From Dactylosporangium sp. AC04546 (GTDB lineage Bacteria > Actinomycetota > Actinomycetes > Mycobacteriales > Micromonosporaceae), in assembly GCF_022095675.1 (NCBI RefSeq), contig NZ_JAHYSG010000102.1, positions 1 to 43,590 on the forward strand: DNA of 43,590 nucleotides. Direction: 5' to 3'. A program made the position numbers and the translations under genes. Within the stretch, counting starts at the first letter, position 1. The number at the start of each line of letters is the position of its first letter. Below, piece after piece: positions 37,628-43,590 of the stretch. Under the pieces are notes generated by a model that was not told where the DNA came from, ran no database searches, and saw only the letters and a program-made list of their open reading frames with translations.

Positions 37628-38887
37628 GTGACGAACGCCTTCACCGCGGTCGAGGCCGCCGCCCGCGCCGCCCGCGCGGCGGCCGGCTCGCTCGCCGCCG
37701 CGCCCGCCAAGACGATCGACGAGGCGCTGCGCGGGATGGCCCGCCGGCTGCTGGTCGTGCAGGACGCCGTGCTGGCGGCCAACCGCGCCGACCAGGCCGC
37801 CGCGGTGGAGAGCGGGATGAGCGGCGGCCTGCTCGACCGCCTGCGCCTCGACGGCGCCCGCCTGGCCGCGATGGCCGACCAGCTCAACATCCTCGCCGAC
37901 GTCGAGCCCGAGCCGGCCCGCCGCACGATCCGCGACCTCGGCGACGGCCTGGTCCTGCAGGAGTGGCGCCGCCCGGTCGGCGTGATCGGGGCCAACTACG
38001 AGGCCCGCCCCAACGTCACCGTCGACGTCGCCTCGCAGCTCGTGAAGTCGCAGAACGGCGGCGTGCTGCGCACCGGCTCGGCCGCCCTCGCCTCGGCGAC
38101 CGCGCTCATGGACGAGGTCGTCGCCCCGGCGCTGGCCGAGGCCGGCCTGGACCCGGCGGCGATCCAGCTGGTCCGCGTGCGCGACCGCGAGTCGGCCGAG
38201 GCCCTGGTCGCCCAGCCGGGCCTGATCCCGCTGGTCATCCTGCGCGGCAGCGGCGACAGCACCCGCGCCCTGGCCGAGCGGGCCGCCCTGAACGGCGTGC
38301 GCACCCTGGCCCACGCCGACGGCGGCGGGGTCCTGTATGTGGACGCGGCCGCCGACCGGGACCGCGCGTTCGCCCTGATCTCCGCGGGCCTGGACCGCCT
38401 CGGTGTGTGCAACCGCCTCAACCTGCTGCTGGTGCACGAGTCGCAGTGGGATTCGGTGGTACCGGACGTGGTCGCCGCACTGTCCGCCCGCACACCCGCG
38501 ATCGCCGCGTCGCTCCCGCCGCACGACCACCCGCTGGGCTACGAGTGGGCCCTCGACTCGGCCCGCGAGGCCACGGTGACGATCGCCCCGGTCGACGGGC
38601 CCCTGTCGGCCGCGCGCCTGGCCAACGACGAGACGTCGGGCCTGGCCGCCGGCATCGTCACGGAGGACGGGGCGGCGGCCGCCGAGTTCCTGGGCGCGTA
38701 CGCGGGCACGGGCGCGTTCTGGAACGCCACGACCCGCCTGCTGGACGGCTTCAAGCTGCTGTCGGTCCCGGAGACGGGCATCAACATCGACCGCGTCCCG
38801 GGCCCGCGCGGCCCGGTCACGTTCCGCGACCTGTCCCTGCGCCAGTACGCGGTCCTCCCGGCCGACCGCCTCGCCGACCTCACCTGA
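37628..38887 (+). CDS. proA: ProA-like glutamate-5-semialdehyde dehydrogenase paralogue
   Basis: A 419-residue gamma-glutamyl-phosphate-reductase-family enzyme; ProA uses NADPH to reduce glutamyl phosphate to the semialdehyde in proline synthesis. Family stretches are RRPVGVIGANYEARPNVTVD (about 116-135), LDRLGVCNRLNLLLVHES (catalytic Cys) and the C-terminal GPVTFRDLSLRQYAVL. Typical ProA sequences read KSGNAVILRGGSEA where this one has KSQNGGVLRTGSAA, and VCNAxETLLVH where this one has VCNRLNLLLVH, so it is a divergent copy. GTG 37628 follows a -10-like TAGACT (37614-37619) at 8 nt, suggesting a leaderless message. proB is not nearby. Confidence 0.85.
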   Translation: MTNAFTAVEAAARAARAAAGSLAAAPAKTIDEALRGMARRLLVVQDAVLAANRADQAAAVESGMSGGLLDRLRLDGARLAAMADQLNILADVEPEPARRTIRDLGDGLVLQEWRRPVGVIGANYEARPNVTVDVASQLVKSQNGGVLRTGSAALASATALMDEVVAPALAEAGLDPAAIQLVRVRDRESAEALVAQPGLIPLVILRGSGDSTRALAERAALNGVRTLAHADGGGVLYVDAAADRDRAFALISAGLDRLGVCNRLNLLLVHESQWDSVVPDVVAALSARTPAIAASLPPHDHPLGYEWALDSAREATVTIAPVDGPLSAARLANDETSGLAAGIVTEDGAAAAEFLGAYAGTGAFWNATTRLLDGFKLLSVPETGINIDRVPGPRGPVTFRDLSLRQYAVLPADRLADLT

Positions 38888-38896
38888 CCCGCGCGC

Positions 38897-38924
38897 CGTG
38901 GGCGGGCCGCCGAGCCCGCCCACG
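38897..38924. terminator. bidirectional hairpin
   Basis: A perfect 11-bp stem at 38897-38907 (CGTGGGCGGGC) and 38914-38924, loop 6 nt, in the 48-bp gap between the convergent ProA-like and beta-helix genes. It lies 9 bp after one stop and 11 bp from the other, without a T-run. Confidence 0.7.
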
Positions 38925-38935
38925 CGACACCGCGG

Positions 38936-40228
38936 TCAGTGGTGGGCCGGGACCGGGAGGTCCGAGGCCACCGGATGCAGCAGGGCGCCCGCGGAGGTCA
39001 CGCGGAACGGGGTCGGCTGGGTGTGGGGTTCGCCGCGGTCCCAGATGCGCTGCCCGCGGATCGTCGCCGCCTCCACCCGGGCGTTCACCGTGATGCCCGC
39101 GCCGTCGTGGGAGCGGCGGCCGTTGCCGCGGATGCGGTTGTCCAGCAGGAACGCGTCCACCAGGTCGCCGTCGATGCAGATGCCGTCCCCGCCGTTGTCC
39201 CAGATGTCGTTGCCCTCGATGACGATGTCCGCGGCCGGCAGCGTGCGGGCGCCCGGGAGGTTGTGCTGGCGGTAGCCGTGGCCGCCGTTGCGGCTCAGGC
39301 GGCTCCCGGACACCGTGTAGCCGCCCGGTGTGTTGCCGATCGCGACGCCGTCGCCCACGTTCTCGTCGATCACGCAGCCCGTCACCACGCCGTAGCGGCC
39401 CGCCACGTGGGTCGTGCCCTGGCCCGAGACGTCGAAGCCGGCCACGTGGTTGCCCGTCATCGTGCAGCCCATCACCACCAGGCCGTCGGCGCCCCAGTCC
39501 GAGATGCCGTAGAAGTTGCCCTGCGCGTGGCAGCCCAGCACGCGGATGCCGCGCGGGCGGGTCCACGACGCGTCCTGGAGCTCGACGAAGATGCCGTTCG
39601 TGCCGTTGTGCAGCGTCACGCAGTCGGTGATCGTCAGGCGCTCCACGTCGCCCCAGCCGCCGACGCCGATGCCGATGCCGGCGCCGCCCTTCTCCCAGCC
39701 GCTGTCCAGGCGCCCGCAGTGCACGGCCAGGACCCGCTCGACGGTGGAGTCCTGCAGGAAGTCGCAGCCGAAGCCGGTCGCCGGCGTGTCGTGGATCCAC
39801 AGGTCGTGGAAGTGGCCACGCAGCACGTACTGCAGGCCCAGTCCCTTGGCGAGCACGTCATAGGCCGGCAGGGTCATCAGCGAGCCGTCGATCTCGAACC
39901 GGGCGAACTCGACGTCGGCGATCGGCCGGGCGGCCGAGGCGCCGTGCTGGAGGGCGGTCCAGAAGGCCAGCGGCACCGGCCTGTCGGGCGCGCCCGGGTT
40001 CGACAGCACGAAGCGGGTGGCGCCCGGGCCGTCGCCGACCAGCGACACCCCGCTGCGCCAGACCGTGCCGGCGTCCTGGATCGCGTAGACGCCGGACGGG
40101 CAGTGGATCGTGCGCGGGACGCCGTCCTTGGCCACCTCGGCGCCCAGCTCGTCGACAAGCCGCTGCAGCGCCGGCTGGTCGTTGGTCACCCCGTCGCCGG
40201 CCAGGCCGTGCTCGCGTGCGTTGACCAT
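38936..40228 (-). CDS. right-handed parallel beta-helix (pectate-lyase-3-like) protein
   Basis: A 430-residue repetitive protein. It opens with MVNAREHGLAGDGVTNDQPA, the start of the pectate-lyase superfamily 3 domain, and continues through rungs such as GIRVLGCHAQGNFYGISDWG, GLVVMGCTMTGNHVAGFDVS, IVIEGNDIWDNGGDGICIDG and FLLDNRIRGNGRRSHDGAGI. Such proteins degrade or bind polysaccharides. No signal peptide is visible, so it is either cytoplasmic, exported by a non-classical route, or phage/cell-wall-tail-like. The MarR gene ends 29 bp upstream on the same strand, so the two may form an operon. Confidence 0.82.
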   Translation of the reverse strand: MVNAREHGLAGDGVTNDQPALQRLVDELGAEVAKDGVPRTIHCPSGVYAIQDAGTVWRSGVSLVGDGPGATRFVLSNPGAPDRPVPLAFWTALQHGASAARPIADVEFARFEIDGSLMTLPAYDVLAKGLGLQYVLRGHFHDLWIHDTPATGFGCDFLQDSTVERVLAVHCGRLDSGWEKGGAGIGIGVGGWGDVERLTITDCVTLHNGTNGIFVELQDASWTRPRGIRVLGCHAQGNFYGISDWGADGLVVMGCTMTGNHVAGFDVSGQGTTHVAGRYGVVTGCVIDENVGDGVAIGNTPGGYTVSGSRLSRNGGHGYRQHNLPGARTLPAADIVIEGNDIWDNGGDGICIDGDLVDAFLLDNRIRGNGRRSHDGAGITVNARVEAATIRGQRIWDRGEPHTQPTPFRVTSAGALLHPVASDLPVPAHH

Positions 40229-40257
40229 GACCTGGTCGCTGCCCGCTGACCGGCGGA

Positions 40258-40671
40258 TTAATCCAGCAGGGTGGCGAGGATGCGGCGCAGTTCGGCCCGG
40301 TCCGCGGCGGACAGCCCGGCGAAGAAGCGCGCCGCCTCCGCGACTCTGGCCTGCCGGATCGACTCGGCCACGGTACCGCCGGAATCCGTCAGGACGACCA
40401 GCGTGGCCCGCCGGTCGACCGGATCCGGCCGCCGCTGCACCAGGCCGCGCTCCTGGAGACCGTCGACCACCTCGGTCGTGGACCGGGGGGCGATCCGCAG
40501 GTGCTCCGACAGCTCGCTGAGCCGCATCGGACCGTGGTTGACCAGCACGTTGACCGCCCGGGACTGCCCGGGCGTGATCCCCCACGGCTCCAGGCTCTTG
40601 TGCGTCTGGTGCCGCAGCCGGCGGGCCACGCTCCAGAACGCCTCGGCAAGACCCTCGTCCTCCACGGTCAC
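40258..40671 (-). CDS. MarR family transcriptional regulator
   Basis: A 137-residue MarR protein: GITPGQSRAVNVLVNHGPMR, the recognition region LSELSEHLRIAPRSTTEVVDGLQERGLV and the wing RRPDPVDRRATLVVLT. The start is GTG 40671. It is divergent from the ABC exporter, and the gap holds a 13-bp perfect palindrome, so it probably represses the exporter and itself and responds to the exporter's cargo. The beta-helix gene lies downstream on the same strand. Confidence 0.92.
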   Translation of the reverse strand: MTVEDEGLAEAFWSVARRLRHQTHKSLEPWGITPGQSRAVNVLVNHGPMRLSELSEHLRIAPRSTTEVVDGLQERGLVQRRPDPVDRRATLVVLTDSGGTVAESIRQARVAEAARFFAGLSAADRAELRRILATLLD

Positions 40672-40710
40672 GGAAATACCGTAGCAGCGGTTGGTGTTAC
40701 TCCCTCATAG

Positions 40711-40723
40711 TGAGGTAACCTCA
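40711..40723. promoter_or_regulatory. MarR-type operator
   Basis: TGAGGT-A-ACCTCA is a perfect 13-bp palindrome; CCTCATAGTGAGG (40703-40715) overlaps it as a second palindrome. It covers the region just after a -10-like CATAGT (40706-40711) for the exporter, 28 bp before the TTG start. Binding by the divergent MarR protein is inferred. Confidence 0.6.
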
Positions 40724-40750
40724 GTAACAATCGACCGGAAGGCCACCACC

Positions 40751-42538
40751 TTGGAGCCCAATCCCCCGACGCGGCCAAGCCGCCACCGACAACTCACCGC
40801 CGCCGAGAAGTCCCAGGCCAAGGACGTGAGCCTGGCCCGCATCGGCCGGCTCTTCGGCGCCCACCGCGGCCAGCTCGCCGTGGTCGTCCTCATCATCGTC
40901 GCCTCGTCCGTGCTCGGCATGGCCTCGCCGTTCCTGCTCCGCGAGGTGATCGACAAGGCCCTGCCGGAGCGCGACACCACGCTGCTCGGCTGGCTGGTCG
41001 CCGGCATGGTCGCCGTGGCGGCCGTCACCGCCGCGCTCGGCGTCGTGCAGACCTGGATCTCGACCAAGGTCGGCCAGCAGGTCATGCACCGGCTGCGCAC
41101 CGGCGTCTTCACCCACCTCCAGCGGCAGTCGGTCGGGTTCTTCACCCGCACCCGCACCGGCGAGGTCCAGTCCCGCATCACCAACGACATCGGCGGGATG
41201 GAGACGGTCGTCACCAACACGGCCACGTCCATCGCGTCCAACTTGACCACCGCGATCGCCACCGCTGTCGCCATGGCGGCACTGTCCTGGCGGCTCTCGC
41301 TCGTCTCGCTCGTCGTGCTGCCGCCCGCGATCTGGCTGACCCGCAAGGTCGCGAGCATGCGCCGCGAGATCACCGCCCAGCGTCAGCGCGAGCTGGCCGA
41401 CCTCAACGTCACCATTGAGGAGGGCCTGTCGGTCAGCGGCGTTCGGCTGTCCAAGACCATGGGCGCCGGCGCGGCCCTCGTCGAGCGGTTCACCGCCTCC
41501 TCCAACCGGCTCATCGACCTCGAGATGCGCTCCGAGCTGGCCGGGCGCTGGCGGATGGCCTCGATGAGCGTCATCTTCGCCGCGATCCCCGCGGTCATCT
41601 ACCTCAGCGCCGGGCTGCCGATGACCGCCGGCACGCTGAGCATCGGCACGCTGGTCGCGTTCACCGCGCTGCAGGCCGGGCTGTTCCGCCCGCTCATGGG
41701 GCTGCTCGGCGTGGGCGTGTCGCTGACCTCGTCGCTCGCCCTGTTCGCCCGCATCTTCGAGTACCTCGACCTGCCCGTCGAGGTCGCCGACCCGGCGAGC
41801 CCGACGCCGTTGCGCAACGTGCGCGGCCACCTGCGCTTCGAGGGCGTCTCGTTCACCTACCCGGGCAGCCGGGTCCCCGCCGTCGACGGCGTGTCGCTCG
41901 ACGTGCCCGCCGGCACCTCGCTCGCCCTGGTCGGCGAGACCGGCTCGGGCAAGAGCACGATCGCCGCGCTCATCGCCCGGCTGCACGACCCGGTCGCCGG
42001 CCGGATCACGATCGACGGCGTCGACCTGCGCGACGTGCGGCTGACCGACCTGGCGGGCGTCGTCGGCGTGGTCAGCCAGGAGACGTACCTGCTGCACACG
42101 ACCGTGCGGGAGAACCTGCGGTACGCGAAACCGGACGCGACCGACGCCGAGCTGGAGGCCGCCGCCCGGGCGGCGCGGATCCACGACGTGATCAGCGCAC
42201 TCCCGGACGGGTACGACACGGTGGTCGGCTCCCGCGGGTACCGCTTCTCCGGCGGCGAGCAGCAGCGCATCGCCATCGCCCGCACGCTCCTGCGCGACCC
42301 GCGCATCCTGGTGCTCGACGAGGCGACCAGCGCCCTGGACACCGAGACCGAGCGCGCGGTCCAGCGGGCGTTCGACACCCTGGCCGAGGGCCGCACGACG
42401 ATCACGATCGCGCACCGGCTCTCGACGGTCCGCCACGCCGACCAGATCGTGGTCATCGACCACGGCCGCGTGATCGAGCGCGGCACGCACGACGCCCTGC
42501 TGGACGCCGACGGCACCTACGCCGCCCTTGCGGCATGA
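40751..42538 (+). CDS. ABC exporter, fused membrane and ATPase domains (MsbA/BmrA-like)
   Basis: A 595-residue half-transporter. An N-terminal membrane domain (about 30-340) has six segments starting QLAVVVLIIVASSVLGMASP. The ATPase domain (about 360-595) has Walker A GETGSGKST, Q-loop VVSQETYLLHTT, signature FSGGEQQR (usually LSGGQ), Walker B RILVLDEATSALD and H-loop ITIAHRLSTV. It would work as a homodimer exporting lipids or drugs. TTG 40751 is chosen: GGAAGG is 8 nt upstream and no ATG/GTG nearby fits. Control by the divergent MarR is likely. Confidence 0.9.
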   Translation: MEPNPPTRPSRHRQLTAAEKSQAKDVSLARIGRLFGAHRGQLAVVVLIIVASSVLGMASPFLLREVIDKALPERDTTLLGWLVAGMVAVAAVTAALGVVQTWISTKVGQQVMHRLRTGVFTHLQRQSVGFFTRTRTGEVQSRITNDIGGMETVVTNTATSIASNLTTAIATAVAMAALSWRLSLVSLVVLPPAIWLTRKVASMRREITAQRQRELADLNVTIEEGLSVSGVRLSKTMGAGAALVERFTASSNRLIDLEMRSELAGRWRMASMSVIFAAIPAVIYLSAGLPMTAGTLSIGTLVAFTALQAGLFRPLMGLLGVGVSLTSSLALFARIFEYLDLPVEVADPASPTPLRNVRGHLRFEGVSFTYPGSRVPAVDGVSLDVPAGTSLALVGETGSGKSTIAALIARLHDPVAGRITIDGVDLRDVRLTDLAGVVGVVSQETYLLHTTVRENLRYAKPDATDAELEAAARAARIHDVISALPDGYDTVVGSRGYRFSGGEQQRIAIARTLLRDPRILVLDEATSALDTETERAVQRAFDTLAEGRTTITIAHRLSTVRHADQIVVIDHGRVIERGTHDALLDADGTYAALAA

Positions 42539-42591
42539 CATCCGGGAAGTCACCGATGCGAGGACTGGACGACCGGGCGCATGCTAGGAGC

Positions 42592-42828
42592 ATGGGTCGT
42601 TTCCTCTTGGGTGCGATCGCGATCATCGTGGGGCTGTTCGTGGCCGGCGCGATCGCGATCTGGCTGTTCGGCGCGCTCTTCAAGATCGCTATTTACGTCC
42701 TCGTCGGTGCCGTGGTCGTCGGCGGCGCGATGTACCTCTACGGCAAGGCCAAGCGCAGCCTCGGCACCACCCGCAACCAGCGGCGCATCGAGGCCGCGAT
42801 GAGCACCTGGAAGCAGCGCAACCGCTGA
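42592..42828 (+). CDS. small membrane protein (78 aa)
   Basis: A 78-residue protein with two hydrophobic segments (FLLGAIAIIVGLFVAGAIAI and FKIAIYVLVGAVVVGGAMYL) and a basic C-terminus (KRSLGTTRNQRRIEAAMSTW). No named family recognised. ATG 42592 is preceded by AGGAG at too short a distance for a good Shine-Dalgarno; the longer frame from 42535 is less convincing. Its end is convergent with the response-regulator gene (11 bp gap). Confidence 0.65.
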   Translation: MGRFLLGAIAIIVGLFVAGAIAIWLFGALFKIAIYVLVGAVVVGGAMYLYGKAKRSLGTTRNQRRIEAAMSTWKQRNR

Positions 42829-42839
42829 TCAGGCGCTCG

Positions 42840-43505
42840 TCATGAGCCGGGCGTGACGAAGCCGGACTCGTAGGCGGCGATCACCGCCGCCGTCCGGTCG
42901 CGGGCGCCGAGCTTCGCCAGCACGTTGGCGACGTGGGTCTTCACCGTCTCCAGGCCCAGGTGCAGTGCGTGCGCGATCTCGGCGTTGGACTCGCCGGTGG
43001 TCATCCGGCGCAGCACCTCGGCCTCGCGCTCGGTCAGACGGGCCGACGCGAGGCGGTCGCCGCGGGGCCGCCCGTCGGCCCGGGCACCGGCCAGGCGGCG
43101 GATCGCCGCCGGGAACAGCAGCGACTCGCCGGTGGCCACCACCCGCACCGCCTCGACGAGCTCGGCCGGGCGGGCCCGCTTCAGCACGAACCCGCTCGCG
43201 CCCGCGCGCAGCGCCTCGTACACGTAGTCGTCGTGCTCGAACGTCGTCACCACCAGCACCCGCGGCGGGTCGGCCGAGGTGGCCAGCAGGTGCCGGGTCG
43301 CCTGGATGCCGTCGACGCCCGGCATGCGCACGTCCATGAGCAGCACGTCGGGCCGGGTCCGGGCGACCAGGGGCGGCACCTCGGCCCCGTCCGCCGCCTC
43401 GCCGACCACCGTGAGGTCGCCGGCCCCCTCCAGGATCACCCGCAGGCCGACCCGGATCAGCTCGTCGTCGTCGACGACCGCCACCCTGATCAAGGACCCG
43501 CTCAT
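42840..43505 (-). CDS. NarL/LuxR-family response regulator
   Basis: A 221-residue two-component response regulator. The receiver domain has VVDDDELIRVGL with the acidic pair, LLMDVRMPGVDG with phospho-accepting Asp (about residue 56), VVTTF and the Lys in GFVLKRA. The C-terminal LuxR-type helix-turn-helix reads LTEREAEVLRRMTTGESNAEIAHALHLGLETVKTHVANVLAKL. Its ATG overlaps the stop of the histidine-kinase gene upstream by 4 nt, which pairs it with that kinase. Target genes unknown. Confidence 0.95.
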   Translation of the reverse strand: MSGSLIRVAVVDDDELIRVGLRVILEGAGDLTVVGEAADGAEVPPLVARTRPDVLLMDVRMPGVDGIQATRHLLATSADPPRVLVVTTFEHDDYVYEALRAGASGFVLKRARPAELVEAVRVVATGESLLFPAAIRRLAGARADGRPRGDRLASARLTEREAEVLRRMTTGESNAEIAHALHLGLETVKTHVANVLAKLGARDRTAAVIAAYESGFVTPGS

Positions 43506-43590
43506 GCGGCCTCCCCGTAGGGCAGCCGCGCCGACACCCGCCACGCGCCGTCGACGGGCCCCGCGTCGAGCCCCCCGCCCAGCAGCGTGA
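43502..43590 (-). CDS. sensor histidine kinase, C-terminal end (runs off the window)
   Basis: The last 29 codons and stop are visible: LLGGGLDAGPVDGAWRVSAR followed by LPYGEAA. The GGGLxAGP...W.V.ARLPY pattern is the end of a HATPase_c domain in NarX/DesK-type kinases. ATGA overlap with the response-regulator start confirms the pair. The sensor part lies outside the window. Confidence 0.8.
   Translation of the reverse strand, partial: TLLGGGLDAGPVDGAWRVSARLPYGEAA

Noticed and set aside
37623..37637. CGTTCGT-G-ACGAACG palindrome over the ProA-like start
   Set aside because: Only 15 bp and half of it is coding; without a regulator or conservation it cannot be separated from chance in this GC-rich context.

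Overview
The window is chromosomal DNA of a very high-GC actinobacterium. GTG starts are common, 4-nt ATGA/GTGA overlaps join operon genes, several genes look leaderless, and there are many ECF, TetR, MarR and PadR regulators plus Tat-type signal peptides. A filamentous genus of the Micromonosporaceae type would fit, but nothing in the sequence fixes the genus. I found no rRNA, tRNA, insertion sequence, phage gene or cas gene.

Layout. 1-2.5 kb: the start of an ECF42-type sigma gene with its YCII/DGPF partner, a free-standing condensation-domain protein and a DUF2000 protein. 2.5-12 kb: regulator/effector pairs (AraC, MarR/cupin, PadR/membrane protein, F420-type oxidoreductase, SnoaL-tailed ECF sigma, MFS exporter, MMPL exporter with divergent TetR). 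12.3-14.3 kb: a secreted three-domain glycoside hydrolase. 14.5-23.8 kb: a nine-gene minus-strand operon for uptake and oxidation of an organosulfur compound (dipeptide-type ABC importer, acyl-CoA-dehydrogenase-like monooxygenase, SsuD-like monooxygenase, alpha/beta hydrolase, flavin reductase). It is preceded by a 24-residue leader peptide ending Leu-Cys-Arg, typical of cysteine-sensing attenuation. 23.9-25.6 kb: an Rrf2 regulator-cupin-DsbA-like operon, probably also thiol or sulfur linked. 28.2-31.5 kb: an L-fucose-type sugar oxidation operon (SDR, aldo/keto reductase, lactonase, FadR-type regulator). 32.0-33.5 kb: a Ser/Thr kinase and the tail of a dead GGDEF gene. 33.6-36.7 kb: an aldo/keto reductase and a second, complete ECF42 module. 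36.8-43.6 kb: a methyltransferase, a ProA-like dehydrogenase, a beta-helix protein, a MarR regulator with a divergent ABC exporter, and a NarL-type two-component system cut by the window edge.

The most unusual content is a family of short palindromes, TCGGTCGGTCGACCGACCGA and one-base variants, present about 35 times in three clustered arrays (15375-15830, 27575-27963, 31466-32013). Each array has its own spacer sequence and its own period (exactly 45 bp; 39 then 43 bp; mainly 33 bp). Arrays 2 and 3 are intergenic, flank the sugar operon, and carry the same asymmetric variant in opposite orientations. Array 1 lies inside the alpha/beta hydrolase gene of the sulfur operon. Its 45-bp period keeps the frame open, so it is read as about nine and a half 15-residue units (SVDRPxVPAVxxxIE-like) placed between the presumed nucleophile and the acid/His residues, where such enzymes carry their cap. 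This resembles selfish palindromic elements that insert in frame into proteins, and I do not recognise it as a described family.

Other structures worth attention are a 16-bp perfect hairpin with the ECF42 start codon in its loop (35501-35537), a 22-bp perfect inverted repeat (27444-27499), and clear double operators in front of the MarR and TetR genes.
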